A DNA stretch of 64,000 nt. Origin: Thiocapsa sp. UBA6158. GTDB lineage: Bacteria; Pseudomonadota; Gammaproteobacteria; Chromatiales; Chromatiaceae. Positions 24,754-33,916 of the stretch are shown in pieces. Numbering within the stretch: the stretch's first letter is position 1; every line of letters starts with the position of its first letter. A model generated the notes under the pieces. The model saw nothing but the letters and a program-made list of their open reading frames with translations, had not been told where the DNA came from and did no database searches. Where the stretch lies: positions 4,041 through 68,040 of the forward strand of contig NZ_DIUM01000135.1 of assembly GCF_002423035.1 (NCBI RefSeq), written 5' to 3'. The position numbers and the translations under genes are program-made.

Positions 24754-24904
24754 GCTGGTGCTCCTCTCGGATCCAGTGCCTTGGATGTGCCGATCGCAAA
24801 CCAAAACGCGTTCGGCGCACCCGAATAGCGCGACGACGCTGCACGGGGACGCGCCGCCCCGCGGGAGAGACTACCCGCGAGGCAGGTTGTCGCGCGCGTT
24901 TTGC

Positions 24905-25795
24905 TTAGACCCTGCGCGCGTCCATCATGCGCTCGATGATGGGCTGCAGGATGATTTCCATCGCCATACCCATCTTGCCGCCCGGCACGACCATGGTGTT
25001 GCGCCGCGACATGAAGGATTCGTGGATCATCGACAAGAGATACGGGAAGTCGATCTGGAGCCGCTCGGGATCTTTGAATCGGATGATGACGAAGCTCTCG
25101 TCGGGTGTCGGAATATCACGTGCGATGAAGGGGTTTGAAGTGTCGACCGTCGCCACACGCTGGAAGTTGATGTCCGTGAGCGAGAACTGCGGCGTGACGT
25201 GGCGGATGTAGTCCGGCATGCGGCGCATGATGGTGTCGACGATCGCCTCGGCCGAATAGCCGCGCTCGGCATTGTCGCGGAAGATCTTCTGGATCCACTC
25301 CAGGTTGATGATCGGGACCACGCCGACGCCGAGATCGACGTGCTGGGCGACGTTGTCCGCCTCCGTCACGACCAACCCGTGGAGTCCTTCGTAGAAGAGC
25401 ACGTCGGTGCCCTCGGGAAGATCCTCCCACGGCGTGAATTGGCCGGCCGTCAGCTGCGTGCCGAGGCGTGCGTTGTGGTGATCGGCCTCCGAGTCGCTGT
25501 GGATATAGTAGCGCTGCTTGCCGGTGCCGCTTTCGCCGTAATTGCGAAAGAGTTCCTCGAGGAGGTCGAACCGATTGGCCTCGGGGCCGAAATGGCTGAG
25601 GTTGCGGTGGGTCTCGGCCGCTCGCGCCATCTCGGCCTTCATCTCGACGCGATCGTAGCGGTGGAAACTGTCGCCCTCGATCACGGCGGCCTTGATCCCG
25701 TCGCGATAAAATATGTGCTCGAAGGCGCGCTTGACGGTGGTCGTACCGGCACCCGAGGAACCGGTTACCGCAACGATCGGATGTTTCTTGGACAT
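24905..25795 (-). CDS. prkB: Phosphoribulokinase, class I (bacterial)
   Basis: 296 residues. The P-loop is VTGSSGAGTTT (about residues 10-20), with the Asp/Ser region IEGDSFHRYDR and the FYEGLHGL motif. This is the octameric bacterial form that converts ribulose 5-phosphate to ribulose 1,5-bisphosphate in the Calvin cycle. It stands alone; no rubisco genes are in the window. It is divergent from the histidine kinase gene across 241 bp. Confidence 0.96.
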   Translation of the reverse strand: MSKKHPIVAVTGSSGAGTTTVKRAFEHIFYRDGIKAAVIEGDSFHRYDRVEMKAEMARAAETHRNLSHFGPEANRFDLLEELFRNYGESGTGKQRYYIHSDSEADHHNARLGTQLTAGQFTPWEDLPEGTDVLFYEGLHGLVVTEADNVAQHVDLGVGVVPIINLEWIQKIFRDNAERGYSAEAIVDTIMRRMPDYIRHVTPQFSLTDINFQRVATVDTSNPFIARDIPTPDESFVIIRFKDPERLQIDFPYLLSMIHESFMSRRNTMVVPGGKMGMAMEIILQPIIERMMDARRV

Positions 25796-26036
25796 GGTCT
25801 TCTCCTCGTTCTCTTGAGCTGAGAGCCTCGTCGCGGCCGGCTTTGAGCGGGCTGCGATCGGGCTTGCGATCGGTCCGGGGATCGAACCCGGAATCGGAAT
25901 GGATGCGCGCGGGCCGGTCGATCTCGTTTCGCATCCCTGGATCGGCGACGGGCCGAAATGCGCGAAACGATTCGCTAATATACCATGATCGATCCATACG
26001 GCAGCGATCGCGCAAACGCGTCTCGGAGGGAAGGGA

Positions 26037-28175
26037 ATGAATGGAATGATCAGGCGTTTCGGTGTGTCGGAGGGGCTGGCGGGGAACCCGGAGTTTCAAT
26101 CGGCCTTGGTGCGTCTTACCGCCTGCCTGCTGGGCGCGCTCTACATCGCCGTCGGCGCCTCGACGCAGTACTACCGGGTCGACGTTCCCTACTATCTCAC
26201 GCTCTTCGGCATCTACCTGGTCTCGAACATCGGATTTCTGGTCAGTATCGCCCTGCGCTCCGAGTGGCCGGCGCGGGTCTACCTGGGGATCTGTCTGGAT
26301 GTCGTCGCCATCAGCCTGGCGATCTTCATCACCCGCGAGGCCATTAGCCCTTTCTACCTGCTCTATATCCTGGTCTTCATCTCAGCCGGAACGCGATTCG
26401 GCAAACACCATCTCGTGGTCGCCTCGCTCGCCGCTGTCTTCGGCTACAACGTCGTCCTGATCGCGCTCGACGAATGGCGTCTTCACACCTTCGAGGCGAC
26501 ATTCTTCCTGGCGCTCCTGGTGCTGCTGCCACTGTATCAATACTCCTTGCTGCGCAAGGTCCAGGATGCGCGCGCCGAGGCGGAAAGGGCCAATCAAGCG
26601 AGAGGCGATTTTCTGGCCTTCATGACGCATGAGCTGCGCACCCCCTTGACCGGCGTCGTTGGCATGACCGAGCTCTTGCGAGGAACCCGACTGGATGACG
26701 AGCAGCGCGATTGTGTCCAGGCTATCGCCAACTCGGCGGATATCCTGGGTGCGCTGATCGGAGACATTCTGGATTTGTCGAAGATCGATGCGCATCGGAT
26801 CGTCCTCGAGCGTATCCCTTTCGATCCACGCAGTCTGGTGCGCGACGTTTCCGATGCACTTGCGATGCGCGCGTATTCTGCCGGACTCGAGCTCATCGCC
26901 GATGTCGATCCGAACGTCCCCCCTCGGTTGATCGGCGACCCGCTGCGGTTGCGCCAGATCCTCTTCAACCTGATGGGGAATGCCGTGAAGTTCACGCCGA
27001 CGGGCGAGGTCCGGGTACACCTGAGCGTTCGACCGCCCGAGGCCGAGCAGAGCGGCCCGCACTTGCTCGTCGAGGTCGTCGACACCGGGATCGGCATTCC
27101 GCCCGATAAGCTCCCGCAACTCTTCGAGCGCTTTCGCCAAGCCGACGAGTCGACCACGCGCCGCTTCGGCGGGACCGGTCTCGGCACGACCATCTCGCGC
27201 GAGCTGACCCTCTTGATGGGTGGGGCGATCGGTGTCGAGAGCGAGGAGGGGCGCGGGAGCCGCTTCTGGATGCGTCTGCCCTTGATCGAGGATGACGCGG
27301 CGGTGTCGAGCGCGCCGGGCAGTCGGCTCCGCGGCTTGCGAATCCTGATCCTGGAGCCGAACGCCACCTGTCGCGCATTGGCCTGTGCCGCCTTCGGGCG
27401 CGAGGGCGCGGCCTGCGAGACGCTTGCCGAGCCTGCCGATGTCGACTCGGCGCAGACGCGGGGGCAGCGTTTCGATCTCCTCGTCATCGCCGATCATCCG
27501 CAGGGACGGGATCTGAATGCGGCGCGGGCGGAGGTCAAAGCGGCACTTGGCGAGCCGGTGCACTGCCTCTTTCTGGTTTACCCCGGACGACGCCCCGCGC
27601 TCGAGGAGACGACGGATGGCTGTCTGACGAAGCCCTATCTGTCCGAGGATCTGATCGCTGCGGCCGAGTCGCTTTTGGGGCGCGCCGAGGTCGCGACGGA
27701 TGGAGCGCTGCGAGCCGGGGCGTCCTCGCCGTCGCTCGGTTTGGAGCCGATCGCCGATGCGGCCCGGATACGTGTCCTGGTCGCCGAGGACAACGAGATC
27801 GCGGCCAAGGTGATCACTCGTTTCCTGGGCAAGATGGGCTTCGATCTCACTCGGGTTGCCGACGGCGAGGCGGCCTTGACCGAAGCGCTCGGCGGCGACT
27901 ACGGGATCGCGATCGTCGATCTGCGGATGCCCAAGCTCGACGGGATCGGCTTCGCCCGGCGCTACCGCGAGCAGGCACCCGAGCGGGCGATCCCGATCGT
28001 CGCTCTGACCGCGAACGCCTCGGAGGACGTCAAGCGTGACTGCCTGTCGGCCGGGATGAATGACTTTCTATCGAAACCAGTCAAGCCCCAAGAGCTGCGC
28101 CGAACCCTGGAAGCGGCACTCCGCGAGCTTCCGGCCGCCGACCGCCAGACTCCAGCAGTCGATCGATCGCTTTGA
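26037..28175 (+). CDS. Hybrid membrane sensor histidine kinase (RpfC-like layout, no Hpt)
   Basis: 712 residues. Five or six membrane segments (about residues 22-170) are followed by a HisKA box FMTHELRTPLTG (His about 198), HATPase motifs NAVKFTP, DTGIGIP and GGTGLGTTIS, a degenerate receiver without a phosphorylatable Asp (about residues 425-560), and a true receiver with IAIVDLRMPKLDG (Asp about 626) near the C-terminus. The ligand is unknown. The layout recalls the RpfC group but lacks a histidine phosphotransfer domain. The ATG is preceded by GGAGG. A -10-like TAATATACCAT lies at about 25976. Confidence 0.88.
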   Translation: MNGMIRRFGVSEGLAGNPEFQSALVRLTACLLGALYIAVGASTQYYRVDVPYYLTLFGIYLVSNIGFLVSIALRSEWPARVYLGICLDVVAISLAIFITREAISPFYLLYILVFISAGTRFGKHHLVVASLAAVFGYNVVLIALDEWRLHTFEATFFLALLVLLPLYQYSLLRKVQDARAEAERANQARGDFLAFMTHELRTPLTGVVGMTELLRGTRLDDEQRDCVQAIANSADILGALIGDILDLSKIDAHRIVLERIPFDPRSLVRDVSDALAMRAYSAGLELIADVDPNVPPRLIGDPLRLRQILFNLMGNAVKFTPTGEVRVHLSVRPPEAEQSGPHLLVEVVDTGIGIPPDKLPQLFERFRQADESTTRRFGGTGLGTTISRELTLLMGGAIGVESEEGRGSRFWMRLPLIEDDAAVSSAPGSRLRGLRILILEPNATCRALACAAFGREGAACETLAEPADVDSAQTRGQRFDLLVIADHPQGRDLNAARAEVKAALGEPVHCLFLVYPGRRPALEETTDGCLTKPYLSEDLIAAAESLLGRAEVATDGALRAGASSPSLGLEPIADAARIRVLVAEDNEIAAKVITRFLGKMGFDLTRVADGEAALTEALGGDYGIAIVDLRMPKLDGIGFARRYREQAPERAIPIVALTANASEDVKRDCLSAGMNDFLSKPVKPQELRRTLEAALRELPAADRQTPAVDRSL

Positions 28176-28228
28176 CAGTGTCGACGCCCGTCATCAATCC
28201 CGAGGCTGGAGGCTGGCCGAGCGCCTCC

Positions 28229-28951
28229 TCAACCCGCCGCAGGTGCCGCTACGCCGCCGGCGGGTGCCGAAGCGTCCGCGGATTTCGCTGCACGCACAGC
28301 CGCGCGTCGCTTGACGCGCTTGTCGATCAGGTTCTTCAGTGCGATCAAGAGGCCGAGGCCGATGAAGGCGCCGGGCGGGAGGATCGCGATGAGCGCGCCC
28401 TGGAATCCTTCGCCCAAGCTGAGACTCAGGCCGGTCGCGGCGTCCCCGAGCAGGAGGTTAGCTTGGTAGAAGAGTGTGCCTTGACCGACGAATTCGCGCA
28501 TCCCTCCCAGGGTGACCAGGACCAGCGTAAAGCCGAGCCCCATCGCGATCCCGTCGAGTAGTGCGCGGTCGACGCGATTCTTGGAGGCAAACGCCTCGGC
28601 CCGGCCGATGATGGCGCAATTGGTCACGATCAGCGGAATGAAGAGCCCCAAGACCAGATAGAGCTCGTAGAAATAGGCTTGGATGCTCAACTCGACCGCC
28701 GTCACGAAGGACGCGATCACGAGTACGAACACGGGCAACCGGACCTCCGGGCGAACCAGGTCGCGGATCAGGGAGACGGCCGCGTTGGAGAGGACAAGTA
28801 CGGCCGTCGTGGCCAGGCCCATGCCCAAACCGTTGGTGGCGCTCGTGGTGGTCGCGAGCAAGGGGCAGAGCCCCAGCAGGGCGACGAGTGCTTGGTTGTT
28901 GTTCCAGAATCCGTCGCCGATGATGCTGCCGTAGGGTTGCGATGCCGCCAT
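28229..28951 (-). CDS. rnfE: RnfE, Rnf complex membrane subunit
   Basis: 240 residues with six membrane helices and the RnfA/E signature LGLCPLLATTTSATNGLGMG. It ends in an Ala-rich cytoplasmic tail. With RnfA it carries a membrane iron-sulfur site in the ion-translocating Rnf complex. The start codon overlaps the rnfG stop (TGATG). It is the last gene of the operon, convergent with the histidine kinase gene. Confidence 0.93.
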   Translation of the reverse strand: MAASQPYGSIIGDGFWNNNQALVALLGLCPLLATTTSATNGLGMGLATTAVLVLSNAAVSLIRDLVRPEVRLPVFVLVIASFVTAVELSIQAYFYELYLVLGLFIPLIVTNCAIIGRAEAFASKNRVDRALLDGIAMGLGFTLVLVTLGGMREFVGQGTLFYQANLLLGDAATGLSLSLGEGFQGALIAILPPGAFIGLGLLIALKNLIDKRVKRRAAVRAAKSADASAPAGGVAAPAAG

Positions 28952-29598
28952 CAGCCCGCTCCCTTCGCTGCGGTCTTCACGCCTTCGACGGGTTCGAAGA
29001 GGGCATCGCCCTGTTGCTGAACGAAGATGAGTGTGTTTTTGACCGCCTGCACGATCGCACGGGGAGTGATGGTCGCCCCGGTGAACTGATCGAATTCGCC
29101 GCCATCGCGCTTCACCGCCCAGCCCTCGAGCGTCGGATTGGAAAGCGACTTGCCGTCGAAGCTCAACACCCAATCGGATTTGCGCTCCTCGATCTTGTCG
29201 CCCAGCCCGGGGGTTTCATGGTGGTAAAGGACCCTCACCCCGCCGAGGCTGCCGTCGCGCAGGACCGATACCAGCAGTTGGATCGGGCCGGCGTAACCGT
29301 CCGGGACGACGGGGTCGAGGATGACCGCGGTGGGTTCGCCTGCCTTGCGCACGCGATAAACGCGCGTGTTCTCGGCACCGAGGAGTTCGCGCGCACTGAC
29401 CTGGATCAAATCCTCGAGCGGCTCGTTGTCGAACTGTCCGTCCGGGATGATGGATTCGAGTTTGCTCTGCATCGCGACCCGTTGGTTCTCGGCGATGCGC
29501 CCGTCCATCAGGTGGTGGGTCACGGCGACGAGTGCGACGCCGGTGACGGAGAAGGCGCTCAACACGACGGCGGCAAGGATGATCGGTGCTTTCTTCAT
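28951..29598 (-). CDS. rnfG: RnfG, FMN-carrying Rnf subunit
   Basis: 215 residues: one N-terminal membrane helix (about residues 5-28), then a periplasmic FMN-binding domain. The covalent flavin motif is FTGATITPRAIV (about residue 173-184), with FMN attached to a Thr. HHETPGLGDKIE is also conserved. Coupled to rnfD and rnfE by overlapping stop/start codons. Confidence 0.93.
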   Translation of the reverse strand: MKKAPIILAAVVLSAFSVTGVALVAVTHHLMDGRIAENQRVAMQSKLESIIPDGQFDNEPLEDLIQVSARELLGAENTRVYRVRKAGEPTAVILDPVVPDGYAGPIQLLVSVLRDGSLGGVRVLYHHETPGLGDKIEERKSDWVLSFDGKSLSNPTLEGWAVKRDGGEFDQFTGATITPRAIVQAVKNTLIFVQQQGDALFEPVEGVKTAAKGAG

Positions 29599-30641
29599 GG
29601 GTTTGCTCGGTTTCCGCTGTGCCCGAAGACCCTGGGCTGGGTGTAATGGTCAATCGTCGGGGCGACGATGTTCATCAACAAGACCGCGAAGGCGACGGCG
29701 TCCGGGTAGCCGCCCCAAGTGCGGATCACGAACACCAGCAACCCGATCGAGGCCCCGAAGATGAGCTGCCCGGTCTTGGTCGTACAAGCGCTCACCGGAT
29801 CCGTCGCGATGAAGAAGGCCCCTAAGATGGCCGCTCCGCTGAATAGATGGAAGGCCGGGAAGGGGTGGGTCGTCGGATCGATCAGCCAGATTGCACCAGC
29901 TGCGACGGCCAGCGCCGCCAGCATGGAGACCGGGATGTGCCAGGTGATGATGCGCCGCCACAGGAGATAGACCCCGCCGAGCAGGAACCCGTTCGCCACC
30001 CATTCCCAGCCGCGTCCGCCGAAGTCGCCCCACAGCGGACTGAGACGGATCTCCGCGATGGGCATGCCTTGATCGAGCTTGCCGCGCATCTCGTCGAGCG
30101 GTGTCGCGGCGGAGATAGCGTCCCACTCGACACCGCTCGGCAAGGCACCCCCGAAGATCAGTCGCAGCGACTCGGTGAAGGAGACCGCGTGCTCGGCCAG
30201 CATGTCGGGCGCCAGCCAGGTGGTCATGGCGACCGGGTAGGACACGAGCAGAAAGACGTAAGCGGCCATCGCCGGGTTGAAGGGGTTGTAGCCGATGCCT
30301 CCGTACAACTGCTTGACCAGGACGATGGCGAAGAGCATGCCGAGCAGGGTCATCCACCAAGGCAAGGTCGGCGGAACCGAGATGGCGAAGAGCACGGCGG
30401 TGACGACGGCGCTGTAGTCGCCGATGGCCGGCCCGATCGGGCGTCGGCGCACCCGCATGACCGCCGCCTCGGCGATCAGGGCCACCGCTACGGCAAGCGT
30501 GATGTTGATGAGCACGCCCCAGCCGAAGAACCAGATCATCGCCGCCACCCCGGGCACCAGGGCGAGCAGGACCTCCTGCATGACCCGGTCGACCCGATTC
30601 GGCCGTGACCCGTGGGGCGAGGAGACGAGCGTCGCGCTCAT
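29595..30641 (-). CDS. rnfD: RnfD, Rnf membrane subunit
   Basis: 348 residues with about nine membrane segments. The flavin region is DAISAATPLDEM, at the place where RnfD/NqrB carries covalent FMN on Thr. YNPFNPAMAAYVFLLVSYP is a family hallmark. It forms the ion channel part of Rnf. Its ATG overlaps the stop of a small upstream reading frame (ATGA), and its stop overlaps rnfG. Confidence 0.93.
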   Translation of the reverse strand: MSATLVSSPHGSRPNRVDRVMQEVLLALVPGVAAMIWFFGWGVLINITLAVAVALIAEAAVMRVRRRPIGPAIGDYSAVVTAVLFAISVPPTLPWWMTLLGMLFAIVLVKQLYGGIGYNPFNPAMAAYVFLLVSYPVAMTTWLAPDMLAEHAVSFTESLRLIFGGALPSGVEWDAISAATPLDEMRGKLDQGMPIAEIRLSPLWGDFGGRGWEWVANGFLLGGVYLLWRRIITWHIPVSMLAALAVAAGAIWLIDPTTHPFPAFHLFSGAAILGAFFIATDPVSACTTKTGQLIFGASIGLLVFVIRTWGGYPDAVAFAVLLMNIVAPTIDHYTQPRVFGHSGNRANP

Positions 30642-30763
30642 GCCTGTCCCTGCCGCGCTGTCCCGGCGTAGGCCGAACGCGTCGCCGACCCTGCGGGCAA
30701 GCCGGTCTGCTCGGTATCGGCCGTGGTCTTGCGGCTGGTGTGCCGGCGTGTCTCAGGCGTCAT
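30638..30763 (-). CDS. Possible 41-residue small protein between rnfC and rnfD
   Basis: The reading frame starts at an ATG inside the last codons of rnfC (ATGACGCCTGA) and ends in an ATGA overlap with rnfD. It fills the 112 bp rnfC-rnfD gap exactly. The product is polar, Thr/Arg-rich, with no membrane segment and no recognised relative. Both overlaps are what translational coupling would give, but composition alone does not prove coding. Confidence 0.35.
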   Translation of the reverse strand: MTPETRRHTSRKTTADTEQTGLPAGSATRSAYAGTARQGQA

Positions 30764-32351
30764 CGGTTTCCTCCGCCTTGGCGGCCGCGGCCTTCTTGGC
30801 CGCAGCGCGTTGCTTGGCCGCCTCGATCGCGGCCTTCTTCGCGTCTTGGTCGGTTTGGCTCTTTCCGGGACCCGCATCGAGCGATTCCTTCTTCTGGCGA
30901 AGCCGGGCCTTGCGCTCGCGCTCTTGGCGTTCGAGCCGGGCCTGCTTGGCCTCGTGGCGCATGCGTGCGAGCTCGGCCTTGCGCTTGTCTTCTTCGCGTG
31001 CCCAGACCTCGTTCTTGGCGTACCTGTAGTACTGAACCAGCGGGATGTGGCTCGGACACACCTGTGCGCAGCACCCGCATTCGATGCAGTCGAAGAGGTT
31101 GTAGTCCTGGACCCGGTCGAGATCCTTCGCGCGCGCATGCCAGTAAAGCTGTTGCGGCAGGAGCTTGGCCGGACAGACCTCGGCACACCGACCGCAGCGG
31201 ATACAGGCGAGCGCGGGCCCGGGGTCGGGGGTCTCCGCCTCGGTCAAGGCCAGCACGCAGTTGGCCGGCTTGGTGACCGGGATCTCGGCATGCGCGATCT
31301 CGAAACCCATCATGGGTCCGCCGCAGACGAGCTTGCGCGGGCGCTCGCGATAGCCGCCGCAGTGTGCGATCAGGTCCGACACGGGCGTGCCGATACGCAC
31401 CTCGAGGTTGCGCGGCTCGGCGATCGCACGTCCGGTGACGGTGACGATGCGCGAGGTCAGCGGGCGACCCTCGAGAACGGCGTCGGCGACCGCAGCCGCG
31501 GACCCGACGTTCTGGCAGACGATGCCGATCCGCGCCGGAATGGCGTGGGTCGGGACCTCCTCGCCGGTGAGGATGCGGATGAGCTGCTTCTCCCCGCCGC
31601 TCGGGTAGAGGGTCGGGATGGAGCGGATCTCGGTATAGCCGCGCATGTCCGTCTCGGCGAGTGCGAAGCGCATGGCTTCGAACGCCTCGGGCTTGTTGTC
31701 CTCGATCCCGATCAGGATCCGCGGATCGCCGAGCAGGTGATGCATGATTCGCACACCCGCGAGGATATCTCCGGCGCGCTCGCGCATCAGCAGATCGTCG
31801 CAGGTGATGTAGGGCTCGCATTCGGCCCCGTTGATGATCAGTGTGCGGATGCGTTGATCCGGGCCGGGGTTGAGCTTGACGCTGGTCGGAAACGAGGCGC
31901 CGCCGAGTCCGACCACGCCGGCCCAACGGATGCGCTCGCGAATCTCGGTCGGGTCCAGCTGCGCGTAATGGGTTATCGGCTCGGGCAGCTCGGCCCAGGT
32001 GTCCTCGCCGTCGGTCTCGATCACGGCGCAGAGCGCGGAGAGCCCGGACGGGTGCGGGACCGGATGCGGCTCGATCGCAACCAGGGTTCCCGAGCTCGAG
32101 GCATGGATACAGGCGCTGACATAGCCTTCGGCCTGCGCCAACAGCTGTCCTTTGAGAACTCGGTCGCCCACCTTCGCCACCGGCCGCGCGGTCGCCCCGA
32201 TGTGCTGCTGCAAAGGGATCACGAGGCGCTTGGGCAGCGGCATGACCTCCACGGCGCGGCCGTTGGAGAGCGCCTTCTCGTCGGGCACATGGATCCCGCC
32301 GTGGAACGTCCACAAGCGATCGCGGCGCAGGAGTGATTGGATGGCTGCCAT
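30753..32351 (-). CDS. rnfC: RnfC, NADH/FMN and iron-sulfur subunit
   Basis: 532 residues. The order is an N-terminal sandwich-hybrid domain, a Rossmann-type FMN/NADH domain (WAGVVGLGGASFPTSVK, INGAECEPYITCDD), a SLBB region, and two 4Fe-4S motifs CIRCGRCAEVCP and CIECGCCAQVCP (about residues 375-430). A Lys/Ala/Glu-rich tail of about 90 residues follows, as in gammaproteobacterial RnfC. It oxidises NADH, or reduces NAD+, at the cytoplasmic face. Confidence 0.95.
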   Translation of the reverse strand: MAAIQSLLRRDRLWTFHGGIHVPDEKALSNGRAVEVMPLPKRLVIPLQQHIGATARPVAKVGDRVLKGQLLAQAEGYVSACIHASSSGTLVAIEPHPVPHPSGLSALCAVIETDGEDTWAELPEPITHYAQLDPTEIRERIRWAGVVGLGGASFPTSVKLNPGPDQRIRTLIINGAECEPYITCDDLLMRERAGDILAGVRIMHHLLGDPRILIGIEDNKPEAFEAMRFALAETDMRGYTEIRSIPTLYPSGGEKQLIRILTGEEVPTHAIPARIGIVCQNVGSAAAVADAVLEGRPLTSRIVTVTGRAIAEPRNLEVRIGTPVSDLIAHCGGYRERPRKLVCGGPMMGFEIAHAEIPVTKPANCVLALTEAETPDPGPALACIRCGRCAEVCPAKLLPQQLYWHARAKDLDRVQDYNLFDCIECGCCAQVCPSHIPLVQYYRYAKNEVWAREEDKRKAELARMRHEAKQARLERQERERKARLRQKKESLDAGPGKSQTDQDAKKAAIEAAKQRAAAKKAAAAKAEETDDA

Positions 32352-32364
32352 GGCAGGGCTCCGG

Positions 32365-32937
32365 TCAGGCTGCCTCGGTCTCCCGCTCGGGCGATGCCGT
32401 GCGGGTGGCGGGCTCGCTGGACGGATAGGGCCAGCGCCAATGGGGGATGTCGGTGGCGATCGGCACCATATGAATGCACTCCACCGGACAGGGCGGCAAA
32501 CACAACTCGCAGCCCGTGCATTCGGCGGCGATGATGCCGTGCAGCTGTTTAGCGGCGCCCACGATGGCGTCGACCGGGCAGGCTTGCAGACACAGGGTGC
32601 AGCCGATGCAGGTCTTGGCGTCGATCACGGCGACCGAGGGCGGTTTCTCTTCGATCTCGAGTGCGGCAGGCTCGCGCCCGAGCAAATCCGCCAAGGCGAG
32701 CAGGGTCGCTTCTCCGCCCGGGATGCACTTGTTGATCTCGTCCTCGCCGCGGGCCAGGGCCTCGGCATAGGGACGGCATCCCGGGTGGCCGCATTGGCCG
32801 CACTGGGTTTGCGGCAGGAGCGCATCGATCTGATCGGCGATCGGATTGCCTTCGACGCGAAACCGGATGGCCGAATAGCCGAGCAGGAGTCCGAGGACGG
32901 CGGAGAGTGCGGTCATGGCGAGGATGGCGGTCAACAT
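32365..32937 (-). CDS. rnfB: RnfB, ferredoxin-interacting iron-sulfur subunit
   Basis: 190 residues: one N-terminal membrane anchor (about residues 3-25), a CGQCGHPGC 4Fe-4S domain and two ferredoxin motifs CIGCTLCLQACP and CTGCELCLPPCP. It passes electrons to or from ferredoxin. It lies 13 bp after rnfA and 13 bp before rnfC. Confidence 0.95.
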   Translation of the reverse strand: MLTAILAMTALSAVLGLLLGYSAIRFRVEGNPIADQIDALLPQTQCGQCGHPGCRPYAEALARGEDEINKCIPGGEATLLALADLLGREPAALEIEEKPPSVAVIDAKTCIGCTLCLQACPVDAIVGAAKQLHGIIAAECTGCELCLPPCPVECIHMVPIATDIPHWRWPYPSSEPATRTASPERETEAA

Positions 32938-32950
32938 GACGATCGTCCGG

Positions 32951-33532
32951 TCAGCTCGATACGAGCCCGGCGAAACCCATGAAGGCCAGCGACATGAGGC
33001 CCGCGGTGATCAGGGCGATGGCGCTGCCCTGGAAAGGCTCCGGGACATCACCGACCGCGACGCGCTCGCGCACCGCGGCGAACAGCGTGAGCACGAGCGA
33101 GAAGCCCACGGCGGCACCGAAACCGTAAAGCGTTGCCTCCACCAGGCTGCGCTCGTCCTGCAGGTTCAGCAAGGCGACACCGAGCACGGCGCAGTTGGTG
33201 GTGATGAGCGGCAAAAAGATCCCCAGCACCTGATAGAGCAGCGGGCTGGTCTTGCGCATGATGGTCTCGGTGAACTGCACCACGGCCGCGATCACCACGA
33301 TGAAGGCGATGATGCGCAGATACTCGATGCCGAGCGGCACCAGCATGTACTCGTTCACCAGCCAGGAGGTCACGGAGGAGAGCGTCATCACGAAGGTCGT
33401 CGCCAGACCCATGCCCGCGGCCGTCTCGAGCTTCTTCGAGACGCCCATGAAGGGGCAGAGTCCGAGAAATTTGACCAGCACGAAGTTGTTGACCAACACG
33501 GTGCCGATCAGGATGAGCGCGTATTCAGTCAT
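32951..33532 (-). CDS. rnfA: RnfA, Rnf membrane subunit
   Basis: 193 residues, six membrane helices, with the family signatures NNFVLVKFLGLCPFMGVSK and LPLITTNCAVLGVALL. First gene of rnfABC(orf)DGE. In purple bacteria Rnf can supply low-potential electrons, for example for nitrogen fixation; no nif gene is in the window to test this. Confidence 0.95.
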   Translation of the reverse strand: MTEYALILIGTVLVNNFVLVKFLGLCPFMGVSKKLETAAGMGLATTFVMTLSSVTSWLVNEYMLVPLGIEYLRIIAFIVVIAAVVQFTETIMRKTSPLLYQVLGIFLPLITTNCAVLGVALLNLQDERSLVEATLYGFGAAVGFSLVLTLFAAVRERVAVGDVPEPFQGSAIALITAGLMSLAFMGFAGLVSS

Positions 33533-33720
33533 GCTCTCTTGGGCTTCGAGGCGTGCGATGGGCGGTTATTGCGCTGTCGGGCCGCGAAATGCTGCAAGCG
33601 CGAAATCAGCGAAGGATACGCCTCGGGGGCGGTTTGCTACAACACCGGGACCGAGGGGTTATCGGGGATCGCCCCCGGCCTCCAGCCGTCAGCGTCGAGC
33701 CCTCTAGCCTTAGACCTTTA

Positions 33721-33808
33721 CTAAACTGCGCCCGGCGCGGTTTGCGCTGTTCTCGGATGGGATTGGCCCCGGCAGACTTGACGACGCTTGGAGCCGGCGC
33801 AGCTTAAG
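33721..33808. repeat. REPIN/MITE-like element, copy 3 (88 bp)
   Basis: The ends are CTAAACTGCGCC (33721-33732) and GGCGCAGCTTAAG (33796-33808). The inner bases are the CTGCGCC/GGCGCAG variant, changed together relative to the CCGCGTC/GACGCGG form. Confidence 0.75.
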
Positions 33809-33828
33809 ATGATCAGAAAGATATCATT

Positions 33829-33914
33829 TTAAATCGCGTCCCGGCTAAGGGCTGTGGATGCATCCAACGTCGACTTCAGTCGAAAGCGAGCATATCGCTC
33901 CAGACGCGGTTTAG
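33829..33914. repeat. REPIN/MITE-like element, copy 4 (86 bp)
   Basis: The ends are TTAAATCGCGTC (33829-33840) and GACGCGGTTTAG (33903-33914). It ends 2 bp from the metG stop codon. The core contains small palindromes (CGACTTCAGTCG, AGCGAGCATATCGCT). It forms a tandem pair with copy 3 across 20 bp. Confidence 0.8.
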
Positions 33915-33916
33915 CT

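Larger units (their letters stand above)
33533..33916. other. Intergenic region metG-rnfA holding two tandem repeat elements
   Basis: No gene is seen in 384 bp. Elements at 33721-33808 and 33829-33914 fill the metG-proximal half. The 188 bp nearest rnfA should hold the rnf promoter, but no confident -35/-10 pair or regulator site was recognised. Confidence 0.6.

Noticed and set aside
25875..25891. CCGGGGATCGAACCCGG resembling a tRNA T-arm (minus strand)
   Set aside because: No matching acceptor stem, anticodon arm or D-arm is found at the right distances, so no tRNA gene can be supported.
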